39,486 nt of DNA from JBBQNJ01 sp038329845 (GCA_038329845.1 JBBQNJ010000047.1:1-39486), one strand, 5' to 3'. Shown: positions 24,740-33,934, counted from the first letter of the stretch. The notes: a model not told the origin generated them from the sequence alone. Translations and numbers: made by a program.

Positions 24740-25123
24740 AACAACTCCTTCTTAATAAAAAACAGTGCGTCGCCAAGGCCGCTCGGCGCCGTTGCATGAC
24801 CCTCGTTGCAAACCCCGGGCCAGACGCTCGCCTGACCGGGAACCACCTCCCTTCCGCTTCCTGCCTCCGTGCCTTTTGCTCCTCCCTGTCGATAACTTGC
24901 CGCGGATTTGTCCGATAACGCCGCAGTCCGGTAAGGTCTGGGGCGTTGTCGCCGTAGATAGGATGTGCTTCGCCCGCCGGACCCGCCAGCCAATCCCGAG
25001 CTATTTCTCCATCGAGTTCATCGACGCACCGAGTTTCGGCGCGTCCAGAGACCGTATGGATGAAATGGATCGAGTTGGCGCTGTGGGGTCTTTGTCGGCG
25101 ATCGCATCTCGGAAAGGTCCGTC
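24740..25123. other. 384-bp intergenic region, no gene recognised
   Basis: The stretch separates divergent genes. It contains an AT-rich leader for the glycine-zipper gene next to 24740-24770, GTTGCA repeated 8 bp apart near 24790, and otherwise GC-rich sequence with no recognised motif or structure. Open frames in it look like chance. Confidence 0.5.
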
Positions 25124-25837
25124 ATGTTTCGTGTCGCGCGTACGCTTGGTTTCCTGGTTTTTTCGCTTGCCCTGAGCGCGCCGTCGCCGGCGGGGTCGAT
25201 TCAGCTCGGCTCGTCCGGATGGACCGCGTCATGGGACGCCAGCGCGGATCCCTATGTGGGCCTGGTGGTCGATCATGTCGATCCCGGCAACGCGGTGTTC
25301 ATTCAGAAGACCATCAATTTCAATCACGCGCCCAGCGGCGGGGTGGTAGCCCCGGTGGCGATCACCTTTCAGCAGACCGTCCCCGGCGCGGTGCGGCATA
25401 TCGTGATGGCCGCCGAAGTGATCTACAACCAGACCGGGGCGTCCTGGGGCGCATTCAATATGGCGATCCTGGGAGGATCGACCAACACCATCGCCGATGC
25501 CCGGTTCTTGCCGGATCCCAGCGGCGTGGGGCTGCCCGGGGGATTCGAGATCGATCCGTTCATGACCGCCACGTTCAGCCAGAACAACAAGGTGCTGACG
25601 CTCAAGAGCGGCTTTGTGCTGAGCGGGGATATTTGGCAGCCAGGGGTGGGGATCGGCGAACTATGGATCGACGGTGCCCCGCATGGTTCGCTGCCGGGCA
25701 AGAGCTTTACCCTCAAGGAATGGCCCGTCCCCAGCGAGGCAGTAATCCCGCTTCCGGCCGGGGTATGGACGGGGCTGCTGACGCTGGCGGCGTGCGGCGC
25801 TTTTGGGGCGATCGGCCGTGGCGCGATCCGGGCCTAA
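25124..25837 (+). CDS. Exported PEP-CTERM-like protein
   Basis: A 237-residue protein with a Sec signal peptide (about 1-23, ending SPAGS). The body is beta-rich, with no recognised catalytic motif: GVVAPVAITFQQTV and IVMAAEVIYNQTG suggest a beta-sandwich domain. The C-terminus has IPLPAG (208-213), a hydrophobic stretch (about 214-230) and arginines, the three-part PEP-CTERM sorting signal in its PLPA form. Such proteins are handled by exosortase and usually become surface or extracellular matrix proteins. A GGAAAGG ribosome binding site precedes the ATG. No exosortase gene is in the window. Start and signal are clear; function is unknown. Confidence 0.8.
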   Translation: MFRVARTLGFLVFSLALSAPSPAGSIQLGSSGWTASWDASADPYVGLVVDHVDPGNAVFIQKTINFNHAPSGGVVAPVAITFQQTVPGAVRHIVMAAEVIYNQTGASWGAFNMAILGGSTNTIADARFLPDPSGVGLPGGFEIDPFMTATFSQNNKVLTLKSGFVLSGDIWQPGVGIGELWIDGAPHGSLPGKSFTLKEWPVPSEAVIPLPAGVWTGLLTLAACGAFGAIGRGAIRA

Positions 25838-25845
25838 AGGCACAC

Positions 25846-25874
25846 CGGCGCGTCCCGATTACCGGGGCGCGCCG
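25846..25874 (+). terminator. Stem-loop downstream of the PEP-CTERM-like gene
   Basis: CGGCGCGTCCCG (25846-25857) pairs with CGGGGCGCGCCG (25863-25874), one G-T wobble, with a 5-nt loop, only 9 bp after the stop codon. No T tract follows, so it may be a rho-independent-like stop of a weaker type or an RNA-stabilising structure. Confidence 0.5.
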
Positions 25875-25969
25875 TCTCGGCAGACCCACTGCCCGGCGAG
25901 GGCCGGCTTCCGTCGCATCGGACCGGTCCTCGCCTCGTGGGGTCAGCGCGAAATCTCCAGGGTTCTGGT

Positions 25970-27901
25970 TTAGGAAATCCGCAGCTCAAACAGCCGCGCC
26001 TCGGGCACGCCGTGCGTGGCCGAAAACGTCACGCGGACCTTGCGGCACTCGGTGGGGACCTCCAGGCGATGCCTCCGCCGGCGCTGATAGTTCCCGGCGA
26101 CCTGGATCGACGGACCCTCGTCCAGGGTGATCGTGTAGTCGCGTACCAGTTCCGGTTGCGGCCCGCGGATCGTCCTGCGCGTGTTGCTGTCTCCGGGGCT
26201 GAGGACCAACTGCCGCTGGAAACCAGAGTCGAAGATCAGTTCGATCCGCGATATCTTCCGCGGGGATTTGAATCTCGCCTCGATCCACGCTTCGCCGCCG
26301 GACAACGGGGTGCTGTGCCAGGCATGGGGCTCGATCAGCTCCGCGGTTTTTTGATTCAGTTGGTCGCGTCGGTGCCCGTCGCGGATCAGTTCCACCGGAC
26401 GGTTTCCCGCCGACGAACTAGCATCCAGGGCCGCATCGTGGATCAGGTCTGGCTCGCGGCGAACGTTCAACAACGTGAGATCCTCGGCCAGCAACGCCTG
26501 TTGGAAGCGTTCCAGGGCCTTGGGATCGGCGACCAATTCGCCGGGCGTCTTGTCTTCCTCGAGGCAGCGGGCCGCGGCCACGCCGACGGCTTCTCCGCCA
26601 ATTGCGCAGGTCGCCATGACCCGCGTCGAGGCGAACGCCACATGCGTGGCGGAGATGTTGCGCCCGGCCATGAATAAATTCTCGATGTTGCGAGAGAAAT
26701 AGCATCGCAGCGGAATGCCATACAGATGCGGCAAGTGCGTGGGGGTGAAGGGGGGTTCATCGACCGCGTCGATCCCCGCGGGCGGATGCAGGTCGATCGC
26801 CCAGCCGCCGTAGGCCGCTTCATCGTCGAATACCCGTGCGGTCTGGAGATCGCTCTGGACGAGGATATGCGGGCCGAGGAATCGCCGGCTCTCGCGCTTG
26901 CCGGGGATGGCACCGATCCAGTCGAGGGTCCAGTTCACCGAATCGGGATAGTTGCCCGAGTTTTTCACGTAGTCCCACAGCCCCAGGGCGATGCGGTACA
27001 GCTCATGGCGGATGGTGGTGCAGTTGTCCTTGATGGTGTCGAGCGTTCCGCCCCATTCGACCCACCAGAAGCCGTATTCCCACGAGCGGATGCCGCGCCC
27101 GACCTTGAGTTGTTGGGGGTCGAACTTGCGTGCCCACGGCGGGGGGATGAACGCCACGGGATGGTCGGTCCGGCGCGAGGTGATGAGGATCGAATTGCCC
27201 AGTGTCCAGCGGTCGGATTTCGGCTGGGCCAGAGATTCATCGTGCATGGACTTCGATTCGCGCCCGATGCGAAAGTCAGCGCCCGCCTCGGACCCCAGCC
27301 GTCCATCGCCGGTGCAGTCGGCGTAGTATTTGGCGCGGATGACAAACTGATCTTCGGTCAACTGTCGCATCGCCGTCGCCGCGACAATTCGGGCGCGTCG
27401 AGGGCCGCGATGCTCGAACAGCCCTTCGTCGCCGCTGCCGCCACCGTCGCCGCCCAACTCATCTTTGACACGGATGTCGCCGCTAGAGCCGCCGTCGCCG
27501 GCAGCGTCGCCAGCACCGGGCAGGGGGGACTGGTCTTCTGGCGTTTGCACATCGGCACCGGTCACAACGGTGTCCAGGAGCAGCGTGATATTCGGCTCGG
27601 CGACGACTTTTTCGTAAAGGATCACGTCCCAGAAAGGGTAGCAACGCTCGGGGTTGCGATAGGCATCCTCGATGCGAAGCTCCTCGATCAACCCGCTTTC
27701 TCGCGTGCCCTTGCGGCTGCCATGGCAGTCGCCGCCGCAGATGTGCATGCGGATCTCGCTCGAGGCGTTGCCGCCCAGCACGCTGCGATCCTGGCAGAGA
27801 ACCACTTTCAGCCCTTGTCTAGCCGCGGCGATCGCGGCACACACCCCCGCCATTCCGCCGCCCGCCACGAGAAGATCGGTGTCGAGTTCATGTTGTTGCA
27901 T
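25970..27901 (-). CDS. FAD-dependent oxidoreductase with C-terminal beta domain
   Basis: The 643-residue protein begins with a dinucleotide-binding Rossmann motif GGGMAGVCAAIAAARQG (14-30) and DRSVLGGNASSEI, as in planctomycete FAD-dependent oxidoreductases. ADCTGDGRLGSEAGADFR, FMAGRNISATHVAFASTR and CAIGGEAVGVAAARC are conserved family segments. A Gly/Asp/Ser-rich low-complexity stretch (about 118-168) is inserted in the first half. The last ~150 residues look like a beta-sandwich (ARFKSPRKISRIELIF, CRKVRVTFSA), a possible carbohydrate-binding-like domain. No signal peptide is obvious, yet the family is often linked to sugar or sulfatase loci. Substrate unknown. A GAGGA sequence lies 6 bp before the ATG. 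Confidence 0.88.
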   Translation of the reverse strand: MQQHELDTDLLVAGGGMAGVCAAIAAARQGLKVVLCQDRSVLGGNASSEIRMHICGGDCHGSRKGTRESGLIEELRIEDAYRNPERCYPFWDVILYEKVVAEPNITLLLDTVVTGADVQTPEDQSPLPGAGDAAGDGGSSGDIRVKDELGGDGGGSGDEGLFEHRGPRRARIVAATAMRQLTEDQFVIRAKYYADCTGDGRLGSEAGADFRIGRESKSMHDESLAQPKSDRWTLGNSILITSRRTDHPVAFIPPPWARKFDPQQLKVGRGIRSWEYGFWWVEWGGTLDTIKDNCTTIRHELYRIALGLWDYVKNSGNYPDSVNWTLDWIGAIPGKRESRRFLGPHILVQSDLQTARVFDDEAAYGGWAIDLHPPAGIDAVDEPPFTPTHLPHLYGIPLRCYFSRNIENLFMAGRNISATHVAFASTRVMATCAIGGEAVGVAAARCLEEDKTPGELVADPKALERFQQALLAEDLTLLNVRREPDLIHDAALDASSSAGNRPVELIRDGHRRDQLNQKTAELIEPHAWHSTPLSGGEAWIEARFKSPRKISRIELIFDSGFQRQLVLSPGDSNTRRTIRGPQPELVRDYTITLDEGPSIQVAGNYQRRRRHRLEVPTECRKVRVTFSATHGVPEARLFELRIS

Positions 27902-28011
27902 TGGGAATCCTCAAAAAAACGCTGATTCAGTGACGCCACGATATCCAATGGCGATGGCCCCGCAAGCGAGGGAATTGGGGTGCGGCCGTCCCGGCTGCCC
28001 TTGTTTTGGAA

Positions 28012-28107
28012 AGAGCAGGCCAGAGGGCCGCGCCACAACGGGGAGAGCAGGCCAGAGGCCCCCACCACAAGGGGAGAGCAGGCCAGAGGCCCGCACCCCA
28101 AGGGGGA
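28012..28107. repeat. Three-copy ~32-bp tandem repeat downstream of dnaE2
   Basis: Units opening AGAGCAGGCCAGAGG start at 28012, 28044 and 28075 (spacing 32 and 31). Each ends in a CACAAGGGG-like run. The array fills part of the 219-bp gap between the dnaE2 stop (28121) and the upstream oxidoreductase start on the same strand. No CRISPR structure is present. Confidence 0.75.
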
Positions 28108-28120
28108 GGCGAGGAACCGT

Positions 28121-31100
28121 TTAATGGAAATCGCGGGAAGTCATTTTCAGGCCCTCGAGCATGGAACTCAAGTCGATCAATCGCACGGCCATGAGGTGCT
28201 GGACCAAGCCTTGGCGCTCGAGGTAGCCGTCGGCCTGGATCAATCCGCCGTGGCGGGCGACGTCGCGGTATTTTTCGTACACTTTAGGTCGCAGGATCAG
28301 ATTCACCCCGCCGGTTTCATCCTCGAGGGTGATGAAGACGACGCCCGAGGCGGTCGCCGGGCGCTGTCGGATCAGCACCAGCCCGGCGACTTTGGCCCAG
28401 CGTCCGGCGGGCAGTTGTCGCAGCGCCGCCGCCGGGACAATTCGTCGGCGATCCAGTTCGTCGCGCAGCAGCGCCAACGGATGCGCCTTAAGCGACAGGC
28501 CATGGGTGGCGTAGTCGGCCATCACCTCCTGGCCCAGGGGCATCAACGGGAGAAATGGCTGGGTGGATCGGGGCGGATTGGATCGTTTGGGCGCGGTCCG
28601 GCGCTGCGCCGGACGGGAGGGGCTAGGCGCGGAGGTGCCGAGACGCGGAGGCGCGAAGGGGCGTAGAGGCGGAGGGGCGGAGGGGTCATCGCACAACGGC
28701 GTGTCCACATCGCTCAAGCCCATCACCCGCCACATCGCTTCGCGTCGAGACAGGCCCAGCGAGGCAAACGTATCGGCCTCGGCGAACCGTTGCATGACAT
28801 GCTTGGGGGCATGCGATTCCTGATGCAACTGTTCGATCGAATCAAACCGCCCGCATCGTTCGCGGGCCGCGGCCACGCGGCGGACGAGCGACTCGGGCAT
28901 CCCGCTGATCTGTCGAAACCCCAGCCGCAGCGCCGGTCCGCCCGCTCCCCAGGTGGATTTGTCCGCCCTGACCGCCGCGCCCCGGCACCGAGAGTCGGAT
29001 TCGATCCCCGAAATCCCAAATCCGCAATCCGAAGTGGTAGACCTGGAATTTGGAATTGAAGATTTGAGATCTGGGATTTGAGATTCCGAATCCATGGCGA
29101 TGGCCCTTCCTTCCGCCTGCGATTCTCCTTCCAGCGTGCAGTCCCACGCGCTGAAATTAACGTCGATCCCGCGAACCTCCACCCCATGCTCCTTGGCGTC
29201 GCGCACGAGCTGGGCCGGGGCATAAAAACCCATGGGCTGGCTGTTCAGCAGCGCCGCGGCGAACGCCGCGGGATAATACCGTTTGAGCCACGCCGACACG
29301 TAGACCAGCAAGGCGAACGATGCGGCGTGGCTCTCGGGAAATCCATACTCGCCGAACCCCTTGATCTGCTCGAAACACTGCTCGGCGAACTGTCGCGTAT
29401 ATCCGTTGGCGAGCATCCCCTGGACGATCCGCGTCTGGAACGAATCCAGCGCCCCGTGCTTTCGCCACGCGGCCATGGCGCGGCGCAACTGGTCGGCCTC
29501 CTCGGCGGAAAATCCCGCCCCGACCATCGCCACCCGCATCGCCTGCTCCTGAAACAGCGGCACCCCCAGCGTCTTTTCCAGAACCTGCCGCAGCGCCTCG
29601 CTGGGATACTCCACCGGCTCAAGCCCATTGCGCCGGCGCAGGTAGGGATGGACCATGTTTCCCTGGATCGGCCCGGGTCGCACGATCGCCACCTCGATCA
29701 CCAAGTCGTAAAAACATCGAGGCTTCAGCCGCGGCAACATCGACATCTGCGCCCGCGACTCGATCTGAAAGACGCCCACGGTATCGGCTTCGCAAATCAT
29801 GTCGTAGACGGCAGGATCTTCCGAAGGGATGGAGCAAAGGGACGAAGGGGTCCGCCCTGGGTCGGAAAGAAGATTGAAACGCGAAGAGGCGAAGGGGCGA
29901 AGAATTGAACCACGAAGATCACGAATGACACGAAGATTTTCTTCACCCGCCCGCGTTTTTTCGTGGCTTTTTAGCAGTTTGAAAACCTTCGCGATCGCCG
30001 TGAGCATTCCCAGCGCTAGCACGTCCACCTTGAGAATGCCTAGCGCGTCGATGTCGTTTTTGTCCCATTCGATCACGGTGCGGTCGGGCATGGCGGCATT
30101 TTCAATGGGGACCATTTCGCACAAGGCCCCGCGGGTCATCACCATGCCGCCGACGTGCTGGCTGAGATGGCGCGGAAAGCCCAGCAGTTGCCCGCTCAAG
30201 GCGATCACCTGGCGGACCCTTCGGTCGGCGGGGTCCAAGCCGCATTGGCGAACCTGCTCGAGGGTGATCGTTCCCCGGTCCCACCAATCTAGCCGCTTGG
30301 CCATTACGTCCACCTGCGGCGCGGTTAATCCCATCGCCTTGCCCACGTCGCGCACCGCCGAACGACCGCGATAGGTGATCACCTCGGCGGTCATCCCGGC
30401 CCGCTCGCGGCCGTATTTTTCGTAGAGATACTGGATCACCTCCTCGCGGCGCTCATGCTCGAAATCGACGTCGATGTCCGGCGGCTCATTTCGCGCAGCG
30501 CTCACAAACCGCTCGAACAGCACGTCGATGCGGTTGGGGTCCACGGCGGTGATCCCCAGGCAATAGCACACGGCGCTGTTGGCCGCCGAACCGCGGCCCT
30601 GGCAGAGAATCCTGCGGGATCGGGCGAAACCCACCAGGTCGTGGACCGTGAGAAAATAGGCCTCGTACTTCAACTGCTCGATCAGCGCCAGTTCGTGTTC
30701 GATCTGGCGGCGGACCTTTTCCGGCACGCCGTCGGGATAATGCTCAGCGGCACCGCGCCAGGCCAGGTCGGCCAGGTGCCGCGCCGGCGAAATCCCTTCG
30801 GGGGTCACTTCATGCGGATACTCGTAGCGCAATTCACCGAGGTTGAATCCGCAGACCTCGGCGATTGCAAGCCCGCGGCGGATCGCCTGGGGATATTCGA
30901 GAAACAACCGGTGCATCCGGGCCGGGCTTTTCAGATGCCGTTCGGCATTGGGCAGGAGTCGAAACCCCGCTTCTCTGATCGCGCATCCGTGGCGCACGCA
31001 CGTCAGCACATCCTGCAACGCTCGCCGGGCCGGGTCGTGATAACAGACCGCGTTGGTGGCCAGCGGCTCGATCGCGTGATCCTTCGCCACTTCGACCAGC

Positions 31101-31702
31101 CGGCGCAGGCGACTGTGATCATCCGGCCCGTATCCCGCGCTGATCGACAAGGACAGGCGGGGTCCAAAGACATCTCGCAACGCACGGATGGCCAAGCCAT
31201 GCTCGGGCCGATCCCAGTCGCCCGTCGCCGCAACCATCCAACCCTCACCGTCGGCAAGCACATCCTCCAGTTCGAGCCGGCATTCGGCCTTGGCAGCACG
31301 GCGCTTGCCGGTGGTGAGCAATCGGCATAACCGCCCATACCCGGCGCGATCGATCGCCCAGATGAGCAATTCCGGGCCGTCGGTGAGCGTCAGCCGCGAT
31401 CCAATCAGCAGTTTGATTCCCGTGGCCCGGGCCGCCTCGTGGGCGCGAACCACTCCGGCCATACTGTTCACATCGGTCACGGCGATGGCCCGGTATCCCA
31501 GCTCGACGGCCCGGTTCACCAGCTCATCGGGATGCGACGCGGCCCGCAGGAACGAGTAATTGCTCATCACCTCGAGTTCGGCATACGCCGGGACGGCCTC
31601 CGCCGGCGTCCGCGGCGTCCGCCCGGCATTCGCCGGCGGCGCGGGCGCGGGCACCGGCGCGGAGGCGGGGGATCGCAGCTTGGGACTTGGCAACTCGGGC
31701 AT
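28121..31702 (-). CDS. dnaE2: Error-prone DNA polymerase III alpha subunit, with three inserted segments
   Basis: DnaE2 performs translesion DNA synthesis with ImuA and ImuB during the SOS response. The 1193-residue protein has an N-terminal PHP domain (about 40-290), the palm with catalytic aspartates in PPDIDVDF (D409, D411, D413), LKVDVLALG (D560), and the segment ADTVGVFQIESRAQMSMLPRL, a strong DnaE2 signature. The fingers region continues through GFPESHAASFALLVYVSAW. The OB-fold tail includes HPLALLRDEL and WAKVAGLVLIRQRP. About 1060-1100 residues are usual. Three low-complexity insertions near residues 580-624, 862-921 and 1003-1048 explain the extra length. Start chosen at ATG 31702, 11 bp after imuB, with GGAAG before it. 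Confidence 0.95.
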   Translation of the reverse strand: MPELPSPKLRSPASAPVPAPAPPANAGRTPRTPAEAVPAYAELEVMSNYSFLRAASHPDELVNRAVELGYRAIAVTDVNSMAGVVRAHEAARATGIKLLIGSRLTLTDGPELLIWAIDRAGYGRLCRLLTTGKRRAAKAECRLELEDVLADGEGWMVAATGDWDRPEHGLAIRALRDVFGPRLSLSISAGYGPDDHSRLRRLVEVAKDHAIEPLATNAVCYHDPARRALQDVLTCVRHGCAIREAGFRLLPNAERHLKSPARMHRLFLEYPQAIRRGLAIAEVCGFNLGELRYEYPHEVTPEGISPARHLADLAWRGAAEHYPDGVPEKVRRQIEHELALIEQLKYEAYFLTVHDLVGFARSRRILCQGRGSAANSAVCYCLGITAVDPNRIDVLFERFVSAARNEPPDIDVDFEHERREEVIQYLYEKYGRERAGMTAEVITYRGRSAVRDVGKAMGLTAPQVDVMAKRLDWWDRGTITLEQVRQCGLDPADRRVRQVIALSGQLLGFPRHLSQHVGGMVMTRGALCEMVPIENAAMPDRTVIEWDKNDIDALGILKVDVLALGMLTAIAKVFKLLKSHEKTRAGEENLRVIRDLRGSILRPFASSRFNLLSDPGRTPSSLCSIPSEDPAVYDMICEADTVGVFQIESRAQMSMLPRLKPRCFYDLVIEVAIVRPGPIQGNMVHPYLRRRNGLEPVEYPSEALRQVLEKTLGVPLFQEQAMRVAMVGAGFSAEEADQLRRAMAAWRKHGALDSFQTRIVQGMLANGYTRQFAEQCFEQIKGFGEYGFPESHAASFALLVYVSAWLKRYYPAAFAAALLNSQPMGFYAPAQLVRDAKEHGVEVRGIDVNFSAWDCTLEGESQAEGRAIAMDSESQIPDLKSSIPNSRSTTSDCGFGISGIESDSRCRGAAVRADKSTWGAGGPALRLGFRQISGMPESLVRRVAAARERCGRFDSIEQLHQESHAPKHVMQRFAEADTFASLGLSRREAMWRVMGLSDVDTPLCDDPSAPPPLRPFAPPRLGTSAPSPSRPAQRRTAPKRSNPPRSTQPFLPLMPLGQEVMADYATHGLSLKAHPLALLRDELDRRRIVPAAALRQLPAGRWAKVAGLVLIRQRPATASGVVFITLEDETGGVNLILRPKVYEKYRDVARHGGLIQADGYLERQGLVQHLMAVRLIDLSSMLEGLKMTSRDFH
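28559..28696 (-). repeat. In-frame insert 3 of dnaE2 (C-terminal linker)
   Basis: Codes residues about 1003-1048, Pro/Arg/Ser-rich text such as APPPLRPFAPPRLGTSAP. Part of the DNA is a purine-run oligomer (GGCGGAGGGG-like words), as in dispersed intergenic repeats. A natural linker is usual here, so the boundary is approximate. Confidence 0.55.
28940..29119 (-). repeat. In-frame insert 2 of dnaE2, resembling an AT-rich intergenic repeat
   Basis: Codes residues about 862-921, with ESQIPDLKSSIPNSRSTTSD, placed between DCTLEGE and ALRLGFRQI, which adjoin in ordinary DnaE2. The DNA at about 29009-29090 is strikingly AT-rich in this GC-rich gene, built from CAAATC- and CAATTCC-type words on the minus strand, resembling 8311-8342. 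Confidence 0.7.
29831..29965 (-). repeat. In-frame insert 1 of dnaE2, resembling an intergenic repeat
   Basis: Codes residues about 580-624 (EENLRVIRDLRGSILRPFAS), between FKLLKSH and IPSEDPAVYDM, which are close together in ordinary DnaE2. The DNA includes ACCACGAAGATCACGAATG, CACGAAGATTTTC and GCGAAGAGGCGAAGGGGCG, wording typical of dispersed intergenic sequence rather than of a polymerase gene. Confidence 0.75.
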
Positions 31703-31713
31703 GGGCCAACTTC

Positions 31714-33273
31714 CTAGAGGAACTCTCCTTGCAGATACCACTTGCCGGTTTCGTTGACGCGGAACATCCACCAACGATCGGCGCTGTCGGTCTCGATATC
31801 GAAGTAATCCCGCGTTTTGTCGTTGCCTTCCCACCACGGTCCGGCGATTCGCTCGGGTCCGACGGCATGAACCACCCGCCGGGCGACCGACCCGCGACGG
31901 ACCAAGACCGGTCGGCCGTCCCGATCGTGCGAAGGAGCGACCATCACCCCCACCTCGATCGGCGCCGCCAGCAGGCACAAGGGTCGCGCCGCCGTCGCAC
32001 CGGCATCCGGGCAGTCCCCCGCCCAGTCCCCCGAGCTATCGCCCGGGTAGTCCCCCGGACAGTCCTCCGTTTCCGCACGCCATCGCTTTTCCGGCACATG
32101 CGAATCGATCAGCCTCGCCCGCGCCACGCACCCCGATCCCAGCCGCACGCGAAGCCGCTCGATAAGCCGATCCATCTCGACTTGCCCGATGTGCCGCTCG
32201 TGGTCGAGCAGTTCCACCTGCTCGGGAAGCATTTGCTGGAAGATCGGGACCGCCAGGGCAATGGCGCTGAACCCGTCGCTGATCGTCGATTCCTCGTAGC
32301 GTCGCGGCGGCGGAGCGGGAGGCTGGGACTCCAGGGCGCTGCGCAGCAGTTTGAACAACCCGCGCGGATCGCGCGACGGGCGGGTGAGGTGGAGGGTGCG
32401 TTGGATGGATGGATCGCACGGGCGAAACAGCTCGATGTCCAGTTGCCGCGCCCCGCAACCGCGACCAAGCAGGTCCTCGCTGATCCGCTGGATCAACAGT
32501 TCAAAAGTGCTCCAGGTCGATTCCAGCGTCGCCGCCACGCCGTCAAAATCCATCCGCTCGTAAATTGGCGACTGGAGTTTCACCGCCGTCAACGGCTCGG
32601 GGATTCCTCCCAGGGCCTGGTCGATGCGAAGGAGGATTTGCTCGCCGAACCGCGATGGAAGGCTGGTTCGGGGGATACGCATCAGCGCCCCGACGGTCTG
32701 GATGCCCAGGTGATGCAGGGCATCGACCACTTCCGGCTCCAGGCGCAGCGCCGCGGGGGGAAGATCGCTTAAAAGGTGGGGATCGAGCGTTTCGGTGAGA
32801 GTGTCGCTCGTTCGCCCGAAAGCCAAAGCCCAGGCCGCCCCGGGCGCCGGGGCGATCGCCAGGCGGGCGGCGATCCCCAGTCGATCGAGCAAGGACCGGG
32901 CTTCTCGAAGCACGTTGTGCAGCCCGCGGAACACCTGCCGGCAACCGGTCAGGTCCACGAAGATCGCCGTCGGTCGTAACCCGGCCTGGGCGGCGCCGCG
33001 GATCAACGCCGTACGCGCCAGCGGCGGCTTTCGTCGCTTGTGCGGCGGCGGGGCGGGGTCGGCGGCTTCGATGGCCACCACCGGGGAAAATCGCATCAAT
33101 TCTTCCGCCAGCCAGACCGCCAACGGCTTGGCGGGATCGGCGGGTGCCGGTTCGGAGGAAATCCCCGCGAGAGTTGCGGGCGGCTCATGCCGGTCGAGCT
33201 GCGGCGGGCAGGACGGCCCGGCGGGCGATGGGTTCAGCAGCACGCACAGATATTGCAAAGGCCTCGAGTTCAC
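31714..33273 (-). CDS. imuB: ImuB, catalytically inactive Y-family polymerase hub
   Basis: ImuB is a Y-family polymerase relative that bridges ImuA, DnaE2 and the beta clamp in SOS mutagenesis. The protein is about 519 residues. Family segments include FVDLTGCRQVFRGLHNVLRE, RLAIAPAPGAAWALAFG, LGIQTVGALMRIPRTSLPSRFG, ALGGIPEPL and FDIETDSADRWWMFRV. The acidic metal triad at the N-terminus of active Y polymerases is not present, as expected. A Pro-Gly-Asp-rich stretch (CPGDYPGDSSGDWAGDCPDAG) interrupts the C-terminal third. Start chosen at GTG 33273, 7 bp after GGAG, so the gene overlaps imuA by 89 bp. The frame also runs to ATG 33315, with no better signal. Confidence 0.92.
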   Translation of the reverse strand: MNSRPLQYLCVLLNPSPAGPSCPPQLDRHEPPATLAGISSEPAPADPAKPLAVWLAEELMRFSPVVAIEAADPAPPPHKRRKPPLARTALIRGAAQAGLRPTAIFVDLTGCRQVFRGLHNVLREARSLLDRLGIAARLAIAPAPGAAWALAFGRTSDTLTETLDPHLLSDLPPAALRLEPEVVDALHHLGIQTVGALMRIPRTSLPSRFGEQILLRIDQALGGIPEPLTAVKLQSPIYERMDFDGVAATLESTWSTFELLIQRISEDLLGRGCGARQLDIELFRPCDPSIQRTLHLTRPSRDPRGLFKLLRSALESQPPAPPPRRYEESTISDGFSAIALAVPIFQQMLPEQVELLDHERHIGQVEMDRLIERLRVRLGSGCVARARLIDSHVPEKRWRAETEDCPGDYPGDSSGDWAGDCPDAGATAARPLCLLAAPIEVGVMVAPSHDRDGRPVLVRRGSVARRVVHAVGPERIAGPWWEGNDKTRDYFDIETDSADRWWMFRVNETGKWYLQGEFL

Positions 33274-33934
33274 GGCAGATCTCCAGAAAGGCGCTTTTCC
33301 CGACACGTCCTCCATGACCGTGAATCAACCGCAGGTTCCACCGACGAATCGTTCGATCTCCCGGGACCGGGCGGACGGCCCAGCGGGTGGCGGCGGCGTA
33401 TTCCTCGCTGGCCGGACCCAGAGGGCGCATCAGCAGCCCCACCCCTCCGCCGGCTTCGGACGCCAGTTGCAGACGGCGGGCCTCGACCCGGGTCAGCCGC
33501 CCGACCGGTGCCACCACCGCCGCCACACCGGGGCATCGCAGGCATTCGGACAAGGCCCAGACCACTTCCGCCGCGCGGGCCGGTCGCAACAGGTACAGGC
33601 GATCCAGGGGAATGCCCAGTGCGACCAGCCCGGGGGGATACAAGCGGGCCTGCGGATCGCAGCAGACGATCGCCCCGGTCTGGCGCGATTCCAGCGCCGA
33701 CCGGGCCAGCCAGAACGCCGGGGTCATCGCCGGCTCGGGCCTGCAATGACTTAGCACCGCCGGTTCGGCGAGAATTTCATGGATGGCCCCGAACGCCAGG
33801 CCCGACTCGGGCAGCAGGGCGTCGAACTCGGCGAATCCCGTGCGAAACGTGCGGGATGCTTCCAGCGCCTCCCCGGCCCGCGCCCCGGTGGCGAAGGTCT
33901 GAAGCTTTCCGTCATGGCAGGAGATGAGCCGCAT
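33185..33934 (-). CDS. imuA: ImuA (SulA-like RecA-fold protein)
   Basis: ImuA is a RecA-fold partner of ImuB in the mutasome. The 249-residue protein carries TGFAEFDALLPESGLAFGAIHEIL (residues 32-55), then a Walker-like region without a full P-loop, GAIVCCDPQARLYPPGLVALGIPLDRL, ARAAEVVWALSECLRCPGVAAVV and RRLQLASEAGGGVGLLMRP. It is the first gene of the imuA-imuB-dnaE2 operon. The ATG lies just after a palindrome and is preceded by a sigma-70 promoter. No strong Shine-Dalgarno sequence is seen in the ~14-nt leader. Confidence 0.9.
   Translation of the reverse strand: MRLISCHDGKLQTFATGARAGEALEASRTFRTGFAEFDALLPESGLAFGAIHEILAEPAVLSHCRPEPAMTPAFWLARSALESRQTGAIVCCDPQARLYPPGLVALGIPLDRLYLLRPARAAEVVWALSECLRCPGVAAVVAPVGRLTRVEARRLQLASEAGGGVGLLMRPLGPASEEYAAATRWAVRPVPGDRTIRRWNLRLIHGHGGRVGKSAFLEICRELEAFAISVRAAEPIARRAVLPAAARPA

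Noticed and set aside
25060..26130. 356-codon frame overlapping the PEP-CTERM-like gene
   Set aside because: It runs in another frame through the gene with signal peptide and C-terminal sorting motif and is Arg/Gly/Ser-rich noise.
28012..28107. CRISPR or tRNA-like array downstream of dnaE2
   Set aside because: Only three imperfect units in direct tandem, without spacers or any cloverleaf.
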